Made by a program: the position numbers and the translations under genes
Part shown: one piece after another, positions 1 to 6,553 of the stretch
Position numbering within the stretch: position 1 is the first letter of the stretch
How the letters are laid out: each line of letters begins with the position of its first letter
IMG/VR virus record: IMGVR_UViG_3300046458_000156
Location: 1 to 24,995 of that record
Origin: a virus
Direction: 5' to 3' (one strand)
DNA length: 24,995 bases
Notes under the pieces: model-generated
Seen by the model: the letters and a program-made list of their open reading frames with translations, nothing else
Databases searched by the model: none
Told to the model about the DNA's origin: nothing

Positions 1-2625
1 ACCATCAGCGTTTTCCTGAATGGCCAGCGCCTGCTGCTCAAGGTCGTCGGCATTCTGTTTAATGTCGTCAGCCATGCCAGCAATTTTTTCATTGCTGTCC
101 ACCGCGTTCTCGATTAGGTCCTTAAACGTGTCCGATTCTTTGATATCCTCCAGGATGGCATCAGTGATGTCGGAAACATCGATGCTGGCCTGGCCCCGAA
201 CCCAGTCTGTGAACCCCGATTCGTTGCCGGTTCGGTCCACCAGCTGCGCCCGGTACCAGAAAATCTGTCCCGCCTTGAGGCCCATCTGCTGATGTTTGCG
301 CTGCGGGTAAGGCACATCGGCCAGCAGCATCGCATCATTTTCGGCCCCGGTCTGGCTGTACTGGATTTCAGTCTTCAGTGTATCGTCGGTGTTCGCCGGG
401 AACCCCCAGTTCAACTCGATTCCAAACACCACGTTTTCAGAAGCGATAAAGCCAACTGGCTTCGGTGGATTGCCCACTTTACCCGTCAGCGTTTTCTCTT
501 CTGAATATCCCCAGCCAGATGAAATTTCCGCAGCATTGATGGCGCGCACACGCACCAGGTAGCGCCCGGCGTAAATGCCCGGTACGTCAAAAGACGTGGT
601 GGAGCTGCGCGGTACGTTCACCCAGTTCCCGTCGTTGCGGCGCCACTGCGCTTCATAGGCGATAGCATTCTGCGCCTGGTCCCAACTGACGCGCATTGTT
701 TCAACGCTGATATTCTGCTGAACCATCGAGAAGGAGTTGATCACGATGTTTGCTGGCGGCGCCTGATTGCCCGGAGGAATAACACTTATCGGGCGCTGGT
801 CGATGATCGCCCCTGTATCAATGCGGGCGTATTTATCCGGATCGTGATTAGCTCCGGCGATGGTAAATGTCCCATCATCGTTGTCCGTCACACTAACTAC
901 ACGGTATTGCTGCGAGTAAAGTTCATCACTCTCTAACAACCAGACAGCTTCAGCGTTTGGTGTTTCGCTATACGGCGTGGTGACAGTGACCGCTTTATCT
1001 GAAATCGCCTGGATAGTGCGTGACTGAGCAACACCGGAAGGCATGTTAACGATTAGCCTGTCTCCTGCCGCGGCGCCAGGAGCTCGATCAAGATTGATAA
1101 CCCGGCCATTTGCACTGGCAATTCTTCCGCCCAGATCGCGACCCGAAAGATTCCTGTCCGCCACAGCGATGACATATCCGGGTTGTGGAATATTGCCGTC
1201 CAGCCCGACATTGAAGGTCACCACTCGGTCTTTATTATTGGTGAGAATGCCCCAGCGCCCTTTTCGGTTCGCCTCCGATTGTCTGGTGCAGCCAATGGCC
1301 GTCAGCTCGAGCTGATTGAAGCCATAGCGTGCCACCAGCGCCTGCTCAAAAACCGGCTCCATAGCATCAGCATAGGCATTATCCGGATCGGACCAGGAGA
1401 CCAGCGCGTTTGTGTACCGGCTCTTGGTCGTGCTGCTGGAGTAGGTGAACTTACCGTCGACAACGTTGGCGTGGGTGTAACTGAAATCGACATCACGCGG
1501 CATATCCGCGAGGCAGACAATCTGATCATCGCCCCAATAGGTCATGCCCCTGAATATGGCAGCGAAGTCTCGTAGCACGGTGTAGGCGTCGTTTCTGTCC
1601 TGAATGTAGACGTTGCAGGTATATCGCGGCTCGGTACCACTCCCGCCCTTGCCGTCTGGTACCTGTTGATCGCAGTACTGCGCAACCTGGTAAAGCGTCC
1701 ATTTGTCGATATTGGCCGCAGTGAGACGATTGCCTAACCCGAAGCGGTCAGTGATCACCAGATCGTAAAAAATCCATGCAGGATTCTCCGTCCACGCCCA
1801 CTTAAACGTGCCCGTCCAGGTCCCGCTGTAGGTTCGGGTCTCGGGATCGTAGGTATCGGGAACACGGATTACGCGTCCGCGGGGTTCGCAGGAAATCTGA
1901 GGGATGGATCCGTTAAACTGGCTCGAGTCAAACTCGATATAGAGCAACGCCGTATTCGGGTAACGCAGTTTGGCGTCAATCACCTCAGTAAAGCTTTGCA
2001 GCGTCATTGCATCGCCGATTTTTGCGCTATTTGCATCAGCGGTTATCTTACGCAGACGAAGCGTCCAGGTGCTGCCCGCCTGCGGTAAATCGATACGGTG
2101 GCTGCGCTCGTAACCGGAGGTCGTTTTCCCCGTAACGCTGGTATTTAATACGGTCTGCCATGTACCACCGTCGGTCTGCAGATCGATAGCATAATTGATG
2201 GAATAGCCAACAAGATCGCCGTCGTCCTCTTGCTTAAAAAGAGAGGGCCATTTCAGACGCAGGCGCACAGCCGACAGCTGGGTATTAGTGAATGTGCGGG
2301 TCCAGGCGGTTGCACTCGAAACCTCAGCCCCCACGCTAATTTCGTTTTCGGTACCGGGAATACCCGGGATGTATTTCTGAGCCTGCGTTCCCGGGCGGAA
2401 CTCCCACGTGACGCCACTGAAGTTCTGCGATCCGTCGGCGTTCTCGAGCGCGGTACCATCCAGGTAAATATCCTTTCCTGTGAGGTGGCCAGCGAACTCT
2501 CCCTCTCCAAGCGCGATGAGGATTTTCGCCTTTGCTACAGATTGGAGGTCGTCTGGCTGTTCGGTCGGGGTTCTTGAACTGGAGTCGCCACCTTTACGGC
2601 CCTTAATAGCAGTTGCTGTAACCAT
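1..2625 (-). CDS. J: Host-specificity / central tail tip protein J (C-terminus cut by window edge)
   Basis: The reading frame is open from the ATG at 2625 to the left edge, giving 875 residues without a stop; the C-terminus lies outside the window. The N-terminus (MVTATAIKGRKGG, then AKILIALGEGEFAG and YIPGIPGTENEIS) and the middle (AIFRGMTYWGDDQIV) are typical of lambda gpJ, the tip protein that binds the host receptor and plugs the tail tube. Fibronectin-III-like segments follow (for example GQIFWYRAQLVDRTGNESG), and the last visible residues form a heptad-rich stretch (EKIAGMADDIKQNADDLEQQ) that is probably a coiled-coil stalk. The gene is last in the tail operon here, as in lambda. Its ribosome-binding site is weak (GGGCGA). 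A strong terminator hairpin ends only about a dozen bases upstream of the ATG, because a foreign cassette separates J from gene I. I checked the frame at several internal places and found no frameshift. Confidence 0.95.
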   Translation of the reverse strand, partial: MVTATAIKGRKGGDSSSRTPTEQPDDLQSVAKAKILIALGEGEFAGHLTGKDIYLDGTALENADGSQNFSGVTWEFRPGTQAQKYIPGIPGTENEISVGAEVSSATAWTRTFTNTQLSAVRLRLKWPSLFKQEDDGDLVGYSINYAIDLQTDGGTWQTVLNTSVTGKTTSGYERSHRIDLPQAGSTWTLRLRKITADANSAKIGDAMTLQSFTEVIDAKLRYPNTALLYIEFDSSQFNGSIPQISCEPRGRVIRVPDTYDPETRTYSGTWTGTFKWAWTENPAWIFYDLVITDRFGLGNRLTAANIDKWTLYQVAQYCDQQVPDGKGGSGTEPRYTCNVYIQDRNDAYTVLRDFAAIFRGMTYWGDDQIVCLADMPRDVDFSYTHANVVDGKFTYSSSTTKSRYTNALVSWSDPDNAYADAMEPVFEQALVARYGFNQLELTAIGCTRQSEANRKGRWGILTNNKDRVVTFNVGLDGNIPQPGYVIAVADRNLSGRDLGGRIASANGRVINLDRAPGAAAGDRLIVNMPSGVAQSRTIQAISDKAVTVTTPYSETPNAEAVWLLESDELYSQQYRVVSVTDNDDGTFTIAGANHDPDKYARIDTGAIIDQRPISVIPPGNQAPPANIVINSFSMVQQNISVETMRVSWDQAQNAIAYEAQWRRNDGNWVNVPRSSTTSFDVPGIYAGRYLVRVRAINAAEISSGWGYSEEKTLTGKVGNPPKPVGFIASENVVFGIELNWGFPANTDDTLKTEIQYSQTGAENDAMLLADVPYPQRKHQQMGLKAGQIFWYRAQLVDRTGNESGFTDWVRGQASIDVSDITDAILEDIKESDTFKDLIENAVDSNEKIAGMADDIKQNADDLEQQALAIQENADG

Positions 2626-2636
2626 GTTTCGCCCAT

Positions 2637-2660
2637 AAAAAAAGCCACCCGTGGGTGGCT
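2637..2660 (-). terminator. Intrinsic terminator ending the accessory gene at 2684-3253
   Basis: On the minus strand an 8-bp perfect stem (AGCCACCC / GGGTGGCT) is followed at once by seven T. It lies between the stop of the 189-aa accessory gene and the ATG of J. J can only be reached from upstream late transcripts if polymerase reads through, as Q-modified polymerase would. Confidence 0.85.
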
Positions 2661-2683
2661 GGCAGTGATTTGAACATGGAAGG

Positions 2684-3253
2684 TCACGATTTCAGCAACA
2701 ACTTGTAAAAATACGCTTCGTCGTAGAGTCGTAGAAATCTCAAAGCACAAGTTTTGATATAATCGGCTTGCTGATGTGGCCTAACATTCCCATGTAGCTG
2801 GTAATTTAAGTAATAATAACCAAGACCTTCTTCGTAGTTATTTACAAAGTCGTCGTGTAATGCACTCCAGTAAGAAACAACACGGTTTAACAGGCCAGCA
2901 GGCAAGTCATACCATTGGACAAAGGTTTTACTTAATTCACTCCAGAGATCATGCTCGCTCAGTGGGTAAGCAAGCTTTTTAAATGTCAGGCGTAAAGACA
3001 AAACAAACGCCTCGTGATCATCTGGCAGTTGATAACCTACTTCGTCGATATATGCGTCGAAATAATGAAACACCTCATCTTTAGATATTTCTTTATCTAA
3101 CCCTAACGATGCCAGTATTAACAAGTTTGATGAACTGCTCCCTACTGAAATCTGCTGTTCAGCCCAATCAGTAAAAGCTCTACGATCCAGTCCCGGCTTG
3201 TTTAATTTTCGAATGCCAAGCAAATCATGAAAATCTACGGCATAGCCATCCAT
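2684..3253 (-). CDS. Unknown 189-aa protein, moron-like cassette between tail genes I and J
   Basis: The product is soluble, mostly helical, and rich in aromatic residues (RHD-poor, many Y, F and W). It has no signal peptide or membrane segment. The N-terminal part contains FTDWAEQQISVGSSSSNLLI followed by LASLGLDKEISKDEVFHYF; the pattern WA...L..G..S..L..LA.L....EV..YF resembles, from memory, a widespread uncharacterised bacterial family, but I cannot name it. The C-terminal third is basic and aromatic (GLGYYYLNYQLHG). I chose ATG 3253; an in-frame TTG at 3265 is the alternative. Base composition is visibly more AT-rich than in the flanking tail genes, and the gene has its own terminator. 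In lambda, I and J are adjacent, so this is an insertion. Expression in the lysogen with a role such as exclusion or defence is inference. Confidence 0.75.
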   Translation of the reverse strand: MDGYAVDFHDLLGIRKLNKPGLDRRAFTDWAEQQISVGSSSSNLLILASLGLDKEISKDEVFHYFDAYIDEVGYQLPDDHEAFVLSLRLTFKKLAYPLSEHDLWSELSKTFVQWYDLPAGLLNRVVSYWSALHDDFVNNYEEGLGYYYLNYQLHGNVRPHQQADYIKTCALRFLRLYDEAYFYKLLLKS

Positions 3254-3313
3254 AAAATCCGCCAATTACTTAATCATACCTTTCAAGACGATACACTTGC
3301 TGCGCTGACGTTG

Positions 3314-3928
3314 CTACTGCTGATCTTCCACGTAGATGCCGGCGGAGATAATGGCACCGCCAATGCGTCGCTTGCCATAAAGAAGTGGGACCGGATTTCC
3401 CTGTGCTGTGGTGTTCGTGACACCGCCAAAAGCGTAACTGGCCTGATTATCAGCAGACTGCTTACTGGCAAGGCCGGCCGTCTGCGGCGACATCATTTGA
3501 ACTACGCCGCCGATCATCATCGCAGCACCGAACTTCGCTACCCCATAACCTGCCGCTGATAGCGTGCCAGCAGAAAAGTAACCAATCGCAACGCCGACGA
3601 CGACAAGTACCGCCCCGAGTATCGTCTGGAATGCGCCTGCTTTTTTGCTACCAATGATTACTGGCGCGATACGGATATCTTCACAACCTTTATCCATGTC
3701 GAGTTCATCAGAGATCAGGTTGCGCTTCCCACTGAAAACCGCGTAAGTCAGGCCCCGCTGCTTGCTGGTGTTCAGGTAACGCTCAAAGCCAGGAAGGATG
3801 ACGCAAAGAGCGCGGACGGCTTCTTTCGGAGAAGATACGGAGAGGTTAAACTCGCGACCAAAGGTAGCCCCGAGGATGCCATAAAGGCGAATCGTTCTGA
3901 TTGAGTCATGTGTTTTAATCACAAGCAA
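3314..3928 (-). CDS. I: Tail tip assembly protein I
   Basis: The product of about 204 aa matches the lambda tail assembly protein I family: an N-terminal ubiquitin-like part (THDSIRTIRLYGILGATFGR, SPKEAVRALCVILPGFERYL), then IRIAPVIIGSKKAG, then a hydrophobic Gly/Ala-rich segment (AVLVVVGVAIGYFSAGTLSA), ending in NPVPLLYGKRRIGGAIISAG. It acts with K, L and J in building the tail tip. The start is uncertain. A TTG at 3928 lies 4 bases after GGAG; a GTG at 3922 lies 10 bases after it. No in-frame ATG fits. A terminator hairpin ends just upstream of the ribosome-binding site. The gene is intact, although accessory cassettes flank it on both sides. Confidence 0.92.
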   Translation of the reverse strand: MLVIKTHDSIRTIRLYGILGATFGREFNLSVSSPKEAVRALCVILPGFERYLNTSKQRGLTYAVFSGKRNLISDELDMDKGCEDIRIAPVIIGSKKAGAFQTILGAVLVVVGVAIGYFSAGTLSAAGYGVAKFGAAMMIGGVVQMMSPQTAGLASKQSADNQASYAFGGVTNTTAQGNPVPLLYGKRRIGGAIISAGIYVEDQQ

Positions 3929-3936
3929 TCCACTCC

Positions 3937-3964
3937 AAAAAAAAGCCCATCGACTAAGATGGGC
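3937..3964 (-). terminator. Intrinsic terminator ending the accessory gene at 4015-4662
   Basis: On the minus strand GCCCAT pairs with ATGGGC (6 bp, 7 with an added G-C pair) around a short loop, followed by eight T. It sits between the membrane-protein cassette and the start of gene I, the same layout as the terminator before J. Confidence 0.82.
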
Positions 3965-4014
3965 GCAGATAAATTATATGGCAATTAGGTCAGAATATTG
4001 AATGAATGCTCGAC

Positions 4015-4662
4015 TCAAACCCAACTTTTAATCCATTGCCAAAATGAAGAGCACTGTTTTAGTGATTCAACCGACTTCATTTCAGGATGGTTAAGATTGA
4101 ACGTCACGAAACTATTTGGGCACTGTGCGGAAATTGAAAAATAGCTCACCAAACAGGCATCAACCTTCGCACCATCAGTGGAATGGTACACACCATCAAT
4201 CAGTGAGGCGGTTGGTGGAAGATACTTCGCCTTCATCAACTGATAATTCAAATCCATTAAGTCCATCACAGGCGCCATAGCACAAGCTTGAGCTGCATTG
4301 AGATAGGATTGCCGATCTCCCCGGCAATTATTGGAAGCATCGATGAATGCGTCTCGTAAATCAGATCGCAGATTTACATAGTCTGGATCAAGAGCCTTAG
4401 AGCTTGAGAAAACGCTGATAATACTTAATAAAACGCCCAGAGCGAACATTACCCCGCCGACTTTAAAATCGAGGACACCCCATATCATCCATCTCAACAA
4501 AAATAATGACAATCCAAGTCCTGTGAATAATTGCCCACCGCCAGCCCACAGATTGAAATCACAGCTAAAAATATTATTAACTAAAAGTAAACCACCAATA
4601 ACAGTAGGAGCTGAGATGGCAGTCCATTTTAGAAAATCCTTTGTTCCACTGTTTAGTTGCAT
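4015..4662 (-). CDS. Unknown membrane protein with Cys-rich C-terminal domain, moron-like cassette between K and I
   Basis: The product is 215 aa. Three hydrophobic segments are visible at about residues 14-32, 43-62 and 68-86, separated by a polar turn with K67. A polar domain of about 130 residues follows, with five cysteines (113, 127, 170, 181, 204). With Lys8 and Lys12 at the N-terminus the positive-inside rule places the C-terminal domain in the periplasm, where the cysteines could form disulfides. No family is recognised. K and I normally adjoin in lambdoid phages, so this is an inserted gene; it is clearly AT-richer than its neighbours and has its own terminator. The ribosome-binding site is weak. 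Inner-membrane proteins encoded by morons often block superinfection, but nothing in the sequence proves that here. Confidence 0.75.
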   Translation of the reverse strand: MQLNSGTKDFLKWTAISAPTVIGGLLLVNNIFSCDFNLWAGGGQLFTGLGLSLFLLRWMIWGVLDFKVGGVMFALGVLLSIISVFSSSKALDPDYVNLRSDLRDAFIDASNNCRGDRQSYLNAAQACAMAPVMDLMDLNYQLMKAKYLPPTASLIDGVYHSTDGAKVDACLVSYFSISAQCPNSFVTFNLNHPEMKSVESLKQCSSFWQWIKSWV

Positions 4663-4676
4663 GCATTAAACCAACC

Positions 4677-4706
4677 ATTCTAATGTTTCAAAAAAACCAT
4701 TATTAA
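4677..4706 (-). promoter_or_regulatory. Possible sigma-70 promoter for the membrane-protein cassette
   Basis: On the minus strand TTAATA (4706-4701) and TAGAAT (4682-4677) are 18 bp apart in an AT-rich stretch just after the stop of K. They match the consensus at 4 and 5 of 6 positions. The predicted start lies within about 10 bases of the ATG, so the leader would be very short. This is a weak call, made because an independent promoter is expected for a cassette with its own terminator. Confidence 0.3.
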
Positions 4707-5416
4707 ATAAAAAATGATTTGTGACGAACGGTTTTAATTGTTCGTTCTCGCCAGTACCCGCCGTAAGGCACACGCTGACTCAAGTGGCCATACAAATGAT
4801 GCAGCAACATGGTGCCTTCTAAAATGATGCCGGCATGATTCCATTTGTTAGCCTGGACCTGCATGATCACCATATCGCCGGATTGAACCGGCCCATTAAA
4901 CTCTCGGAACCCACATTCATACCAGCATTCCTGATAGAAATTATCCGAATAACTGTCCTCCCACCACGGATAATCCACACGATAGTCGGTCAACTCGATG
5001 CCATAAGTTTGCCGATAATAACTCATCACCAGACCCCAGCAATCGTACACACCCAGAACAAACGGACGCCCCACCAGCGGCAGCTCACCACGCGGTTGAA
5101 TAGTGCGCAGATCTCCCTCCGGCCAACTCACGATATGCCAGGGCAAAAGCGTCACATCACATTGTGCTTTATCCTGTTCGCTCGGCTGAGTCGTTGCGTC
5201 AGGGTGGCTATGAACAATGGCCGTTACCGATCCCCAGTCTTCGGCAGCCGCATAATCCTCTGGCGAAAGATGAAACTGCTCTGTCGGATCAGAAGAAAGG
5301 TTGCGGCAGGGAAAATAGCGCTCCACCCGGCTTTTCTGAGCCACCACGCCGCAGCATTCGCGTGGATACTCCTTCGCGGCATGCGCCATGATGGCGCTAA
5401 TCGTTTTCTGACGCAT
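4703..5416 (-). CDS. K: Tail tip protein K: JAMM isopeptidase-like plus NlpC/P60 peptidase
   Basis: The 237-aa product has two peptidase-like domains, as in lambda gpK. The N-terminal JAB/Mov34 domain (about residues 1-110) keeps the metal-site pattern: Glu20 in PRECCG, His69-Ser-His71, Ser79 and Asp82. The NlpC/P60 domain (about 115-237) has the catalytic cysteine Cys126 in YDCWGLV, His194 in WNHAGIIL and His206 or His207 as the third residue. It acts in tail tip assembly and may cut peptidoglycan peptides during DNA entry. The gene starts 2 bases after the L stop codon. The last codons (HKSFFI) are AT-rich and border the inserted membrane-protein cassette, so the extreme C-terminus may have been altered by that insertion. 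Confidence 0.93.
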   Translation of the reverse strand: MRQKTISAIMAHAAKEYPRECCGVVAQKSRVERYFPCRNLSSDPTEQFHLSPEDYAAAEDWGSVTAIVHSHPDATTQPSEQDKAQCDVTLLPWHIVSWPEGDLRTIQPRGELPLVGRPFVLGVYDCWGLVMSYYRQTYGIELTDYRVDYPWWEDSYSDNFYQECWYECGFREFNGPVQSGDMVIMQVQANKWNHAGIILEGTMLLHHLYGHLSQRVPYGGYWRERTIKTVRHKSFFI

Positions 5417-5418
5417 GG

Positions 5419-6174
5419 TTAGCTCCTGATGAGAGAGGTGCCCGGGAAGCCACCGAAGGGTAATTCTTCATTCTCGCCAAACCTCAACCGGCATGCGGTC
5501 AGCGTTCCATTGCAGGCATCAAGGGAAGGACCGCCTACCGGGTTATTGTTCAAGTCGAAGTATCTGGCGCCGGCATAATCGCACCCGTCACCAGAGCGAT
5601 ACTTGTTGCGAATACACCAGGTACATAGCGAATGGAGCTGCCGCGTCGGAATCATTAACCCCTGAAGATCCATAGGGCTGGAGAGAATAAACTCGACGCT
5701 TTCCCCTGCCAGTTCGTTGTTCTTTCCATCGATGTAGAACACGCGCTTTCTCACTTGCAATGGATCTGCAGTCGCATTTCCCTCAGGAAAGTTTCTGGCA
5801 TCCAGATAATGAGCAAAAGTATCGTGGATAGTGACCTTCGCCTGGAGCATATCGTCGTAGGCCAGACAGAGCGCAGTGATCGAGCTGTCGATGTTTGCCA
5901 CGGTAAGAGTTGGTTGCGCGCTGCTGCCGTCCGTTGATGCTTCAAGCCCTTCAAGCTGAAAAGGCCAGGCAGCATATTCCTTTCCCTGCCACCAGATACT
6001 TTTCGCTGCAAGTTTCGTCTCATCACCGCCAGCAGCGGCAATTTCATCAGCCGTATGGGGCAAGTTGTAGGCATGGAAGCGCAGGACGTCATCAACACCA
6101 AAAGTGGACCCATCAACCTCAATGAGGCGGATCTTATTGCCGGGTTCAAGTCGCTGGTAATCTTCTGTGATCAT
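5419..6174 (-). CDS. L: Minor tail protein L (tail tip, Cys-ligated metal cluster)
   Basis: The 251-aa product matches the phage minor tail protein L family. The C-terminal cysteines at 184, 198, 221 and 228 keep the spacing of the Fe-S cluster ligands in lambda gpL for the last three (23 and 7 residues apart); Cys187 is an additional one. The motifs LHSLCTWCIRNKYRSGDGC and LDACNGTLTACRLRFG mark this region. The protein forms part of the tail tip between the tube and J. Its ATG overlaps the M stop codon by 4 bases (ATGA), which indicates translational coupling. Confidence 0.93.
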   Translation of the reverse strand: MITEDYQRLEPGNKIRLIEVDGSTFGVDDVLRFHAYNLPHTADEIAAAGGDETKLAAKSIWWQGKEYAAWPFQLEGLEASTDGSSAQPTLTVANIDSSITALCLAYDDMLQAKVTIHDTFAHYLDARNFPEGNATADPLQVRKRVFYIDGKNNELAGESVEFILSSPMDLQGLMIPTRQLHSLCTWCIRNKYRSGDGCDYAGARYFDLNNNPVGGPSLDACNGTLTACRLRFGENEELPFGGFPGTSLIRS

Positions 6175-6518
6175 GGTGCGTATGCCTGTTTGAAAGTGGC
6201 TGTAATGGTCATTACTTTGCTCGAGAGCGGCTGCGCTTTCACTGAATCAGCCTCAACGCGGTAAAGTCCTATCTCGCCAATCGGTGATGTCCAGATAAAC
6301 GATTTTGTAATGTGCAAACGGCAGAAATTTAGAGCGGCTAGCATCTCGATTGTTTTACCCGTAAGGGTTATTGGCCAGGACTGCTTTTCGGGATGGATGC
6401 CCTCACCTGCAATCTGCTCATAGCCGTCACCGAAAGATGCGGCGCGAGTCGAGTGACTAAACTCGCCTTCCATGCCTGCCTGTATCTGGGTTCGCCAGGT
6501 GAATGTTTGGATCGCCAC
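6171..6518 (-). CDS. M: Minor tail protein M
   Basis: The 115-aa product belongs to the phage minor tail protein family (lambda gpM). Motifs seen are TFTWRTQIQAGMEGEF, the SFGDGYEQIAGEG core typical of the family, and a C-terminal ITATFKQAYAP. It joins the tip complex to the end of the tail tube. It is preceded by a terminator-like hairpin after the tape measure gene and overlaps L by 4 bases. CCGGAGG, within 10 bases of the start, is a good ribosome-binding site. Confidence 0.93.
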   Translation of the reverse strand: MAIQTFTWRTQIQAGMEGEFSHSTRAASFGDGYEQIAGEGIHPEKQSWPITLTGKTIEMLAALNFCRLHITKSFIWTSPIGEIGLYRVEADSVKAQPLSSKVMTITATFKQAYAP

Positions 6519-6533
6519 TTATCCTCCGGGCAT

Positions 6534-6552
6534 AAAAAAACCGCCGAAGCGG
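6534..6552 (-). terminator. Terminator-like hairpin after the tape measure gene
   Basis: On the minus strand CCGC, a TTCG tetraloop and GCGG are followed directly by seven T. The stem is only 4 bp but has a very stable UUCG-type loop. It starts next to the tape measure stop codon and ends before the M ribosome-binding site. Confidence 0.65.
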
Positions 6553-6553
6553 G

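Noticed and set aside
2535-2750. Small minus-strand frame with an ATG at 2635 or further upstream overlapping the start of J
   Set aside because: It would include the terminator hairpin and runs out of frame through J; the J sequence from 2625 has clear family identity.
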